Assembly: GCA_963989245.1 (NCBI GenBank)
Contig: OZ022344.1
Span: forward strand, 61,524,742 to 61,588,741
Length of the DNA stretch: 64,000 bases
DNA from: Nansenia antarctica
Taxonomy: Eukaryota; Chordata; Actinopteri; Argentiniformes; Microstomatidae
Direction: 5' to 3'
The notes below the pieces were generated by a model. That model saw nothing but the letters and a program-made list of their open reading frames with translations, ran no database searches and was not told the origin of the DNA. The position numbers and the translations under genes are program-made. This document shows, piece after piece, positions 8,744 to 18,500 of this stretch (its first letter is position 1; each line of letters begins with the position of its first letter).

Positions 8744-10573
8744 TCAGTGTGAGAAATCCAGTCTCTGTTGAGCTTTAACAAGTCCATCAAAGTCAGGTTG
8801 AATGTCTGAGGTGGAGATGCGAAGCACAGCTGACAGATGTTCATCAGTGAGAGAGGATCTGTACCTGGATTTGGTAAACTTCATGACTGAGAATGTCTGT
8901 TCACATATGTAGGTGGATCCAAAGAGAACCAACATCTTCTGAGCATGTCTCCTCATGTTTGGAAAGTTCTCCTCCTTGAGAGCAGAGTAGAACTCTAGCA
9001 GTGATGCTGACTTGAAGTGCTCTTTCAGTAGTGAATCAGACTGCAGGTCAATGAGTTCAAGCTGAACATCAGTGGGTGCACTATCAACACTGCAGGTAAA
9101 GGGAGAGGAAACCAGCTGCATTTCATCCTCAACCTTTTTTAAATCTTGAAAACGCCTTGAAAATTCATCATGCAGTGCTCCTAACATTGATGAGTACCTG
9201 TGCCGGTGATCAGCTGATGGTTTGACTTCTTTCAGGGTTTTCATGTGTTCGAGATTGTTGCTGCCTAGTTGCCTTGAAATGAATTGCAACTTTGTCATGA
9301 AGGCTTTCACATGGCTATGCATTTCATGAACAAAAAGGCCCTTGCCCTGCAGTTGTGTGTTCAGTTCATTCATCATTGCAGTCACATCAACAGCAAATGA
9401 TAAATCTGCCATCCAGTCCTCATCAGACAGCTCTGGGATGGTTTTGCCTTTCATCTCACAAAACTCCATTATCTCTGATTTCAGAACCCAAAACCTTTTT
9501 AGCACTTTGCCCAGGCTGAGCCATCTGACAGCTGTGTGGTACCTGACATCACCATGTTCGCTCTCTTGCTCCTCCAATAGTGAAACAAACTGCCTGTGAT
9601 TTAATGCTTGCGCTCTGATGAAATTAACTGTTGTAGTAACAACATCAACCACATGGCTAAGTTTTAGCACTGACTTGCACAACGCTTGCTGATGAATAAT
9701 ACAATGTATAAACACCAATTTCTGCTCTGCGTTGAGTTCACTCACTTTATCTTGCATTCTTTTCAAAAGCCCAACATTTTCCCCTGTCAAATTCGGACAT
9801 CCATCCGTAGTGACACCTGCCAGTCTGTCCCATTCGAGTCCCAGTTTGTCCATGCATGCATTTACCTCGGTGAACAGATCACTCCCCGTTGTGGTTCCTT
9901 TCATTGGCCGGATTGCTGCCAGCTCCTCCGTAAGCTTGAAGTCGCGCGTTATCCCCCGGAGGAATATGAGCAGCTGGGCTGTGTCACGGACGTCACAACT
10001 CTCATCCAAAGCTAAAGAAAAAAAGTCTAAGCTTCCCACTTCACTTTGCAACTGAAACTCCAGATTCTCTGCGATGTCCTCCACCCTTCTCGTCACGGTG
10101 CGGCGGGACAGCGGGACGTTTTCAAACGCTTCCTTTTTTTCTGGGCATAGCATTGCTGCAGACTCGACCATGCACTCTTTCACAAACTCCCCCTCCGAGA
10201 ATGGCTTACTGTTCTTGGCGATTTTGTGGGCTATCACAAAGCTGGTTCTGGTCGCTGCATCTCTGGCTGCATGCAGCTTTGTAAAACAGCCTTGTTGTTT
10301 TTCTAGCTTGGCTAGTAAATCTGTTGATGTCCGCGCTCGTTCGGCATCAGTCAAGTTGTTGTATTTCTCGGCATGTTTCGTCTCGTAATGCCGTTTCAAA
10401 TTGTACTCTTTAAACACGGCGACATGCTCTCCACAAACCAAACACACAGGTTTACCCTTGACTTCAGTAAAGAAAAACGTAGTTGTCCATATTTGTTTGA
10501 AAGTTCTGCGTTCGGCATCCACTTTCCTCTTTTTGGCATGAGCCGACATTTTCGAATTTTTCAGGAGTGACAA
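8744..10573 (-). CDS. hAT-Charlie transposase, copy 2
   Basis: Intact 609-residue transposase with the same protein sequence as copy 1, including the BED-like finger (C44, C47, H62, H67), D190, D257 and E558. Its outer terminus at the C-terminal side is incomplete: the TIR start (caggggtg) seen at 3666 is missing because the duplication joint falls at 8203, inside it. It is therefore unlikely to be mobile as a unit although its protein could act on other copies. Confidence 0.85.
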   Translation of the reverse strand: MSLLKNSKMSAHAKKRKVDAERRTFKQIWTTTFFFTEVKGKPVCLVCGEHVAVFKEYNLKRHYETKHAEKYNNLTDAERARTSTDLLAKLEKQQGCFTKLHAARDAATRTSFVIAHKIAKNSKPFSEGEFVKECMVESAAMLCPEKKEAFENVPLSRRTVTRRVEDIAENLEFQLQSEVGSLDFFSLALDESCDVRDTAQLLIFLRGITRDFKLTEELAAIRPMKGTTTGSDLFTEVNACMDKLGLEWDRLAGVTTDGCPNLTGENVGLLKRMQDKVSELNAEQKLVFIHCIIHQQALCKSVLKLSHVVDVVTTTVNFIRAQALNHRQFVSLLEEQESEHGDVRYHTAVRWLSLGKVLKRFWVLKSEIMEFCEMKGKTIPELSDEDWMADLSFAVDVTAMMNELNTQLQGKGLFVHEMHSHVKAFMTKLQFISRQLGSNNLEHMKTLKEVKPSADHRHRYSSMLGALHDEFSRRFQDLKKVEDEMQLVSSPFTCSVDSAPTDVQLELIDLQSDSLLKEHFKSASLLEFYSALKEENFPNMRRHAQKMLVLFGSTYICEQTFSVMKFTKSRYRSSLTDEHLSAVLRISTSDIQPDFDGLVKAQQRLDFSH

Positions 10574-10596
10574 GGAAGAGACAGTTCAGGGGTGAC

Positions 10597-11085
10597 TGGT
10601 CTCTCTCTCTCCTCAGTCTAACACCAGGCTTGTGTCTCTCTCTCTCCTCAGTCTAACACCAGGCTTGTGTCTCTCTCTCTCCTCAGTCTAACACCAGGCT
10701 GGTCTCTCTCTCTCCTCAGTCTAACACCAGGCTGGTCTCTCTCTCTCCTCAGTAAATGGTTTATACAGGTTACACACTTCACATACAGTTTATACAGGTT
10801 ACACACTTCACATGTTTATACATGTTACACACTTCACATGTTTATACAGGTTACACACTTCACATACAGTTTATACAGGTTACACACTTCACATGTTTAT
10901 ACATGTTACACACTTCACATGTTTATACAGGTTACACACTTCACATACAGTTTATACAGGTTACACACTTCACATGTTTATACAGGTTACACACTTCACA
11001 TACAGTTTATACATGTTACACACTTCACATACAGTTTATACAGGTTACACACTTCACATGTTTATACAGGTTACACACTTCACAT
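10597..11085. repeat. CT-rich repeat plus minisatellite, duplicate
   Basis: Copy of the two arrays at 6068-6556, with the same unit order. Confidence 0.9.
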
Positions 11086-11902
11086 GGTAGAATAATGTGC
11101 TTCCATTTGTGCAAAGATGTATGTAGAGAAATAGGCAGGTAGAGTTGTACTTTGGGTGACACAGGCGGTGGGGTAGGCCTGCATTCCTAACGGAATTGTA
11201 TTTAACTTAGGAGCGGACAACTGTCCCTCCTTGTTGTATTATTCTCATGTTTATAGACCAAAGGTTTGGAGCCCAAATGGTGAGTTTGTCAACTTTTTGC
11301 CAGGCTGGCCAAACATGGACAGGGTAGGTTCTTTACGTAGGCCAACTGTAATTGTAGGCCTATCATCTAACTTGATGCTCAATAGACTAAAGCCATTTAG
11401 TTTAACGTTTTATTGTTAAGTCACAAAGACCAATAAGGCAGGATAGTCAAGATAAATAAAGTGGCAATAGTTACAAGACATGAGTGAAACAGTTGGACAA
11501 TTGACAAGTTGTGGGAGACAAATAGACAGGACACAATTCAGTGGAAAAGGTTCAGACAACCTTTTATTTTACAGTCCTGTTTCAGCTGGTATTTACAAAC
11601 AAGCAACATTTAATTAAAACTCTTTAAAACGATATGTTTTATAAAATGGAGGCAATCAAGGTGAATGTATTGTATTGATGAGATTAACGACTGTAGCATC
11701 TATACATTGTTTTACCACAAGCAGAGGAAAAGCAGGATCAACTGGTGAAGAACATCACTAATTAACGCTAATCAGATTGCCCTCTAGCGGTGGATGGTTC
11801 TTGGTTGCCTGAGAACAGAGAACGGTGGTTCTGTAACATTAAAGGTTATGGAGGGGGGGGCTCGTTTTATATTATTTCTCATACAGTTGTTGTTCATTCT
11901 GA
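11086..11902. other. unassigned spacer, duplicate
   Basis: Copy of 6557-7373; nothing recognised. Confidence 0.4.
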
Positions 11903-13251
11903 ACTTCTTTCAGGGTTTTCATGTGTTCGAGATCGTTGCTGCCTAGTTGCCTTGAAATGAATTGCAACTTTGTCATGAAGGCTTTCACATGGCTATGCAT
12001 TTCATGAACAAAAAGGCCCTTGCCCTGCAGTTGTGTGTTCAGTTCATTCATCATTGCAGTCACATCAACAGCAAATGATAAATCTGCCATCCAGTCCTCA
12101 TCAGACAGCTCTGGGATGGTTTTGCCTTTCATCTCACAAAACTCCATTATCTCTGATTTCAGAACCCAAAACCTTTTTAGCACTTTGCCCAGGCTGAGCC
12201 ATCTGACAGCTGTGTGGTACCTGACATCACCATGTTCGCTCTCTTGCTCCTCCAATAGTGAAACAAACTGCCTGTGATTTAATGCTCGCGCTCTGATAAA
12301 ATTAACTGTTGTAGTAACAACATCAACCACATGGCTAAGTTTTAGCACTGACTTGCACAACGCTTGCTGATGAATAATACAATGTATAAACACCAATTTC
12401 TGCTCTGCGTTGAGTTCACTCACTTTATCTTGCATTATTTTCAAAAGCCCAACATTTTTCCCTGTCAAATTCGGACATCCATCCGTAGTGACACCTGCCA
12501 GTCTGTCCCATTCGAGTCCCAGTTTGTCCATGCATGCATTTACCTCGGTGAACAGATCACTCCCCGTTGTGGTTCCTTTCATTGGCCGGATTGCTGCCAG
12601 CTCCTCCGTAAGCTTGAAGTCGCGCGTTATCCCCCGGAGGAATATGAGCAGCTGGGCTGTGTCACGGACGTCACAACTCTCATCCAAAGCTAAAGAAAAA
12701 AAGTCTAAGCTTCCCACTTCACATTGCAGCTGAAACTCCAGATTCAATGCGATGTCCTCCACCCTTCTCGTCACGGTGCGGCGGGACAGCGGGACGTTTT
12801 CAAACGCTTCCTTTTTTTCTGGGCATAGCATTGCTGCAGACTCGACCATGCACTCTTTCACAAACTCCCCCTCCGAGAATGGCTTACTGTTCTTGGCGAT
12901 TTTGTGGGCTATCACAAAGCTGGTTCTGGTCGCTGCATCTCTGGCTGCATGCAGCTTTGTAAAACAGCCTTGTTGTTTTTCTAGCTTGGCTAGTAAATCT
13001 GTTGATGTCCGCGCTCGTTCGGCATCAGTCAAGTTGTTGTATTTCTCGGCATGTTTCGTCTCGTAATGCCGTTTCAAATTGTACTCTTTAAACACGGCGA
13101 CATGCTCCCCACAAACCAAACACACAGGTTTACCCTTGACTTCAGTAAAGAAAAACTTAGTTGTCCATATTTGTTTGAAAGTTCTGCGTTCGGCATCCAC
13201 TTTCCTCTTTTTGGCATGAGCCGACATTTTCGAATTTTTCAGGAGTGACAA
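11872..13251 (-). pseudogene. hAT-Charlie transposase, copy 3, C-terminally truncated
   Basis: 459 codons, homologous to copies 1 and 2 from the start to about residue 447 and then cut; the last codons are unrelated flank. It keeps the zinc finger, D190 and D257 but lacks the dimerisation region and the catalytic Glu, so it cannot be active. It differs from copies 1 and 2 at several positions and so is older than their duplication. Confidence 0.85.
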
Positions 13252-13498
13252 GGAAGAGACAGTTCAGGGGTGACACGAAAGGAAGACGGGTTGTCAATCA
13301 CGTGCACGATTGCGTGCACTGTGAGAATAAATGGGCTTCAAAATAAAAGCAATGCGGTTTTAGTCCACCCATAAGATAATTAGGATTTTTTTTTTTTTTT
13401 TTTTTAAAACAAACCAATTATCATGTAATCTTTCGCGGGCGGTCAGAATCATCCGGCGGGACGTGTTTGGCCCGCGGGCCGTACAATGCCCAGGTCTG
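13252..13498 (-). mobile_element. 5' terminus of hAT-Charlie copy 3 with TIR
   Basis: Upstream region of copy 3, with a T22 run at 13387-13408, ending in cccaggtctg. Read outward-in this is CAGACCTGGGCA, a match to the CAGGGGTGGGCA terminus at 3666. It supplies the hAT end that copies 1 and 2 lack. Confidence 0.75.
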
Positions 13499-13506
13499 CT
13501 TTAAAG
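13499..13506. repeat. hAT target-site duplication (right end)
   Basis: The 8 bases ctttaaag follow the hAT terminus. The related gypsy copy reads through the same site without an insertion at 59324-59331, which shows the empty target. Confidence 0.65.
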
Positions 13507-13655
13507 GAAGCTGTAGAGAAGGAACTAGAACGCCTGGAGAAGAATGGCATCATCTCAAAAGTGGATAGGAGCGACTGGGCTGCCCCTATTGTCGTGGTTC
13601 CCAAGAAAGACCGCAGTGTGAGGATATGCGGAGACTACAAGGTCAAGGTTGTGGG
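13499..13655 (+). pseudogene. Ty3/gypsy reverse transcriptase fragment
   Basis: About 50 codons of the start of a gypsy RT domain (KEAVEKELERLEKNGII, then DWAAPIVVVPKKD and RICGDYK), matching 59048-59400. It is entered by the hAT at its 5' side and runs into unrelated sequence near 13655, so it is a scrap. Confidence 0.8.
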
Positions 13656-13659
13656 ACTT

Positions 13660-14116
13660 GGAGTGACGGATGAAATTCGACGTTGTGGTGGTCGTATCAC
13701 TCATGTTTGCTCTGCAGACCTTACACACTGCTGTTCTTTTCTTTCTACTATCATCCATCCATATATATATATATTATGCTATATACAGTGGGAATGTGGC
13801 ATCCAGCCTGCGCTCCATTGCCTCCAATTGTCTGTGAGCTGTAGCCGCACTGGAGCGCCTGGCCTTCGGAATGCGCCGCAGCTTGTTGTTGGCGTCGACA
13901 AACTCCACCATCTTGTTGCACACGCACGCCGATCGCTCACCATTGGGATATTGGCCTTGTTGTAAAATGGCCGCACCTGCTCCAGGACGACCTTGGCTGC
14001 CTCGAACCGTGACAAGGTTGAACCGGGTCGCTTGGCATGCAGTTGAAACCTCCTGTTTGCTCCCGAAACGTATTTGCCTCATTATCAATCCCTGTCTTTC
14101 GCAGTAACCTGCACCT
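13660..14116 (-). pseudogene. BED-finger and TE-ORF fragments, fourth copy
   Basis: A solo copy of part of the 0-3.3 kb unit. The BED half-finger here is followed by NFIRHSKSH, so the finger CKVC...H-x4-H is complete, unlike in the array copies. Upstream on the minus strand (14088-13774) lies the FEAAKVV...LRRIPKARR block, frameshifted as in the array. It ends at the same gypsy chromodomain junction. Confidence 0.6.
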
Positions 14117-14338
14117 GGGTGCCTCAGGATGTAGTTGGCAGAAGTCTGTGATCAGTGTTGGATCTAATATGTCCTTCTGAGGCACCCAGGACCGTTCCTC
14201 CGGTCCATACCCCTCCCAATCTACCAAAAACTGAAAACCCCTACCCCTCCGACGGCAATCCATAATCCTCCGTACCGTATAGACTGTCTGTCCATCAATG
14301 ATGCGTGGCGGGGGAACAGGGGGGGGTGGCGGGGACAT
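14117..14338 (-). pseudogene. Ty3/gypsy integrase chromodomain
   Basis: The frame encodes a Pro-rich hinge followed by a chromodomain (YTVRRIMDCRRRGRGF, FLVDWEGYGPEERSWVP). The aromatic residues of the chromodomain are visible. In life it would tether the integrase to modified histone tails. The element is broken by a frameshift on its N-terminal side and by TE scraps on the other. Confidence 0.8.
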
Positions 14339-14358
14339 GGGGCAAGTGACAAAGGGCT

Positions 14359-14580
14359 TCAGGACAATTCAGACACATGGAAGGTCGGGTGAACCCGCAT
14401 GGAAGGTGGGAGTAGTAGTCTATACGCCACCGGGTTCACACGCCGCACCACCTTGAATGGGCCCACGAAACGGGGCGCTAGCTTCCTGGACTCGACCCGG
14501 AGGGGAAGATCCCGGGTCGAGAGCCACACCTTCTGCCCCGGGCGAAAGACTGAATTCTGATTTGGAAATGGGAAGTTGCC
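14359..14580 (-). pseudogene. Ty3/gypsy integrase C-terminal domain
   Basis: Codons corresponding to FRPGQKVWLSTRDLPL, then LAPRFVGPFKVVRRVNPVAY and HPTFHVSEL are the standard post-catalytic segment of gypsy integrases. A frame change near 14345 separates it from the chromodomain. Upstream of about 14580 the sequence is no longer pol. Confidence 0.8.
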
Positions 14581-14685
14581 CAAACACACAAGAGGAAAAA
14601 TACACATATTGTGGGGAAGTGGTTGATCTTCTGTGAATACCAATAGAATACAATAGAAATGATGTCTGCAGAAGCCAGCCTGGAG

Positions 14686-14810
14686 GCGTCCTAACGATTC
14701 CCACCGTAGTTGGGCGCAGTTGGGCGCTCCGCCACGCCCCCAGCGGGCTCGACGCGCGAAACGGCATACATTTTGCCGTCGCCACGCCCCCAGCGGGCTC
14801 GCGCCCAGAT
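14686..14810 (+). repeat. MULE left terminal inverted repeat region
   Basis: Perfect 20-bp outer match with 21446-21465 (inverted), then imperfect GC-rich similarity. It contains an internal direct repeat of gccacgcccccagcgggctc (14732 and 14781). Confidence 0.75.
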
Positions 14811-15577
14811 ACATTTTGCCGGACTGCATACATTTTCACCCACTGCGTGGCTATTTTAAACATTAACGTTTCAATCAACCATGTAATATGTCAATGTCAG
14901 ATATTTATTTACCAGAACTAGTAAAACAGAGGTAGAGGACAACAGAGGGGCCAGAAAAGTGAGCTGTAAAAAAATATTCCCTGACCTCTCAGCGACCTCT
15001 GACGAGACGAGCGATAAGTTACATTAAATTACAATATCAGAGCATAAAAACATCACAGGAGAGACATGGCAAATGTGCGTCCATGAGTGTGAGTCCATCC
15101 CACCATGTTCTGCCTATGTATCCTCTTGAGGATAAAACATGTGAGATCAGGTTTTGTATAGATTTGTAAAAATGAACATTAGAACCTGAAATGAACTGAT
15201 TGAAAAGAACCGATTGATATGAACAGATTGAAGTGAACAGATTGACAATAGCAGGCCTATTAAATACAATGGCAGTCAAAACTGTCCTTTTGAGCCGTCT
15301 TTGGGTCTTCAATATATACAAAGGGGTAGAGGAGCACCAAAATATTATGAATGAAAAAACCTTTATTGTCGCCAATGGGGAAATTTTGTTGTCAAACAGC
15401 TTAGTAGGGCAGACAGAAAACGTTCAATAAATAAATACATTAGAGGGGCACTGTAATCCACTGTGTCACGCCTCTGTAGTGGATGAGGGGCACTGTACGG
15501 TAGTGTCCTGCCTCTGCAGTGGATGAGGGGCACTGTACGGTAGCGTCCTGCCTCTGTAGTGGATGAGGGGCAGTTCC
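14811..15577. other. MULE subterminal region and 3' UTR
   Basis: Between the left TIR and the transposase stop. It holds a CAATAAAG on the minus strand near 15361-15368, a possible polyadenylation signal about 210 bp past the stop, and a 40-bp tandem repeat at 15470-15572. The fragment around 15350-15400 (aacctttattgtcgccaatg) resembles a LINE 3' tail. Confidence 0.4.
15470..15572. repeat. 40-bp tandem repeat, about 2.6 copies
   Basis: Unit cctctgtagtggatgagggg plus a 20-bp joint (cactgtacggta...), directly past the end of the MULE coding region. Confidence 0.8.
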
Positions 15578-18500
15578 TCAGTGCTTTTTGGCCAGGCTGG
15601 TGTTTGAGGCCACTGCAGAAGTCAAGTTGTGCCGCTTGACTGGTCGCCCAGCAGACAAGCGCCTTTTTGAGCCACAGCTCTGCTTCCTCCGTGCCACAGC
15701 TGTGGGCTGGCAGCCAATCATTGGGCCTGGCCGTTTGGCGGCCCGCCTCAAAGTGACTGCCCGTCTGCTGGTCAGAGTACTGCTCCTTCCAAAGGTGTGG
15801 ACAGCTGACAGTAGTGCAGCTGGTTTTTTCTTCAGCAGCTGATGCTGTTTGGCCATCTTCACCAACCCAGCGAAGAAGAGGGGATCCTCTTGGCCTCTTC
15901 TTTTCAGATCCTCCATCATGTTTTCCAGACCAGAATCTGTGATATCCAAGAAGAAAATAGGTTTGAATTAATTTACATACAGTGAGGGAACAGTTCTAAA
16001 AATGTCCATTATCCGCAATGCTATCCCAATCTCAGCAGAATTGTTGAATACCACAGTGCTCTGTCTGTATGGCAGTCACACTGAACCACATTCACCACTA
16101 TTAACAAACACTGTTAACAATGATGATGATACAGGATGATACGGACCAGGCAGAGGAACATGTACTTCAGGGTCCTCTTCCATTGGACCAAAAGAATCTC
16201 CCTCATCAGCAGGACATTCACGTCTGCACACACTGCTTTTAAAAAGGTGCATAAGTATTACTGTCTGTCCCACCCACATGATTGATTATGATTTTTTTTT
16301 TTTTTTTTTTTAGTTCACAGGTCCAAAAACATTTTATTCATTTCTGAGGTGAGGGTTCAACACAAAGAATACCCAACACACATGATTGAGCGGATTTCTC
16401 CCCCCCCCCCCCCCCCCCACACCGTTTAACAAGGACACCTGTTTCCTCAAAAGCAGGGTTCCGTTGTCCAGCAGTCCCCTCTGCACCTCCGCTCTCTGGG
16501 GGAACATCCTGGTCTGGACCTCCTGCAGCTTCACACAGAATGGCAAACAAACTATATGGTGCACTACTAGGGAACACAGAGCAAACACAGCTGTAGTCGA
16601 AAATGTATTCTTCTACTAGAACCTGTTGCTACTTTGACACAGTGTATTGTGTGACCTAACCTGACTGTGATCACCTACCCAGGAGTGACTGATGTGGTGT
16701 TCCCTCCAGCAGACTGAACTGTCTCAGAGGTTGGAAGAAGTCCACAGATACGGTTGCTTGAAAATACAAAAACAATGTTGAGATGAGCAAGTCTAATAGA
16801 CTACAGTAGATTGTACCATGGTCTTTGCGATGATAGCACTCCAAGCATAAGAATTGTTATAATTCTTAATGCCTGTTGCTTGGCATGTTGTTTGGGTTAC
16901 GTAAACATAGCAAAGCACAAATAATTTATATTTTACTGTAGGAGTATTTCTTTGTTTTTGGTAGGCAACTGTGTTATTAGGGCAGTAATTAGCTAAGGTT
17001 CTTTGCCTCCACGATCGGGCATTAGTACTGTCCAATGCCTGCCTGCCTGCGTACCCGCTGACATCTTCATACAAATAATCTAGTACTAGTCCTTCCTTGT
17101 CCCCCTTCTCCTTTTTACCCTCTTCTTCACCTCTTCACTAGCTGATGTGTGGTGAGCTGTAGTGTGCACAAGCTGCAGCCTAAGCATCACCCAGGTGGGC
17201 GCTACACATTGGTTGTGATGTGGTGTGCCCCTTCTTCCTCTCCCACTGCACTTTGAGCATTGTTTGATGGAAAAGGGCTCTATAAATGCAATAAATTATT
17301 ATTATTTTATCATTATAAATCATAAAAACCCAAAATTACCTCCTGATGTGAGCTTCAGAAGCTCAGCTTTCTGCTCAGCAGTAGTGGGGATGTAATTGTT
17401 GGACAAGCAGTGGTAGTGTTGCACCACTGCTTCTTGGTGCCTGCATGGTGCCCCTGTCTGTCCAGCTGGACAGGTGCACAGCTCAGACTCCATGTCCACC
17501 TCATACATTGCTGTCGACCCCTTGACCTTGAACAGCTTCTCCTCAATCTGTCAGACATTAAGAAAGAGAAGATTCTGTTTAAACACTAACTCAGTGTTGA
17601 AAGTTTCTGTGAATCTAATAGTATTAGTAGTAGTAGTAGTAGTAGTAGTAGTATTTAAAACTGTTACCTGCTGAATGTCGCTGGCTTCAATGCTGCTGTC
17701 ATGAGCCAAGAAGCGGGAACGCTGGAAAGCCTCTCTGTGGCCAAGGGCAACATCAGTGATGCGGGCTACATAGTATGTCTCCAGCCGGGAGGTGAGCATA
17801 TCAAAGGGCTGCGGAGGGTTGAACGCTTTGGTCCTCAGCATGATCTTGTCTTTGAGGACACGCATCGCCGCCTCCACAAAGTTATTTGTGTTGTTCCCTC
17901 GAGTACGCAGCTCCACTCTGAAGCTCAGCGCCCAGTCTTCCCTCCTGTTGTACAGCCGCTCCAGGTAGACCAGGTATTTACGGTACCTGGAATGGATTAC
18001 AAGACAAAAAGTGTATTACATTAACTGATGTTACAGGCATGAAATGTGTGAAATTACCATTTGTCAACTAAGTATCTTCACTATTGTAAAGCTAACTGTC
18101 TCTAAACTCCACACTAACCTGACAGCAACTGGATTTTCCCTGGCCTGCCTGTACAGCCTGTCTACCTCAGAGACCTCCCTGCTGTATGACATGTCCCTGA
18201 TGAAGGCAAAGAGGGTTTGCCTGTCTCCCTTCTCCACATCACTCTCCTTACCCCACAGCCACCTCCAGGTAGCTTGGAGGAGGTGGAAGGAGCAGAGCAG
18301 CAGTGTAGCCTCAGGAAATGCCTGCTTTAGAGCTCCCCTCTCTGCACTGGAGTCATCTGTCAGGAACACGCCATGTCCTGCCTGTCCTTTCCCTGCAAAG
18401 CCTTCCCTTCCAATGAGCCCTTTCAGCAGCTCCAGCCCCTCAAAGATTGTACCTTTGTCCTCCGCTTGAGTGATGATGATCCCAAGGGGAAGGCCACCTG

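Larger units (their letters stand above)
8203..11939. repeat. segmental duplication, right copy
   Basis: Near-perfect repeat of 3674-7410. Unlike the left copy it continues without break into hAT copy 3, so the right copy keeps the older arrangement and the LTR entered the left copy only. Confidence 0.9.
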
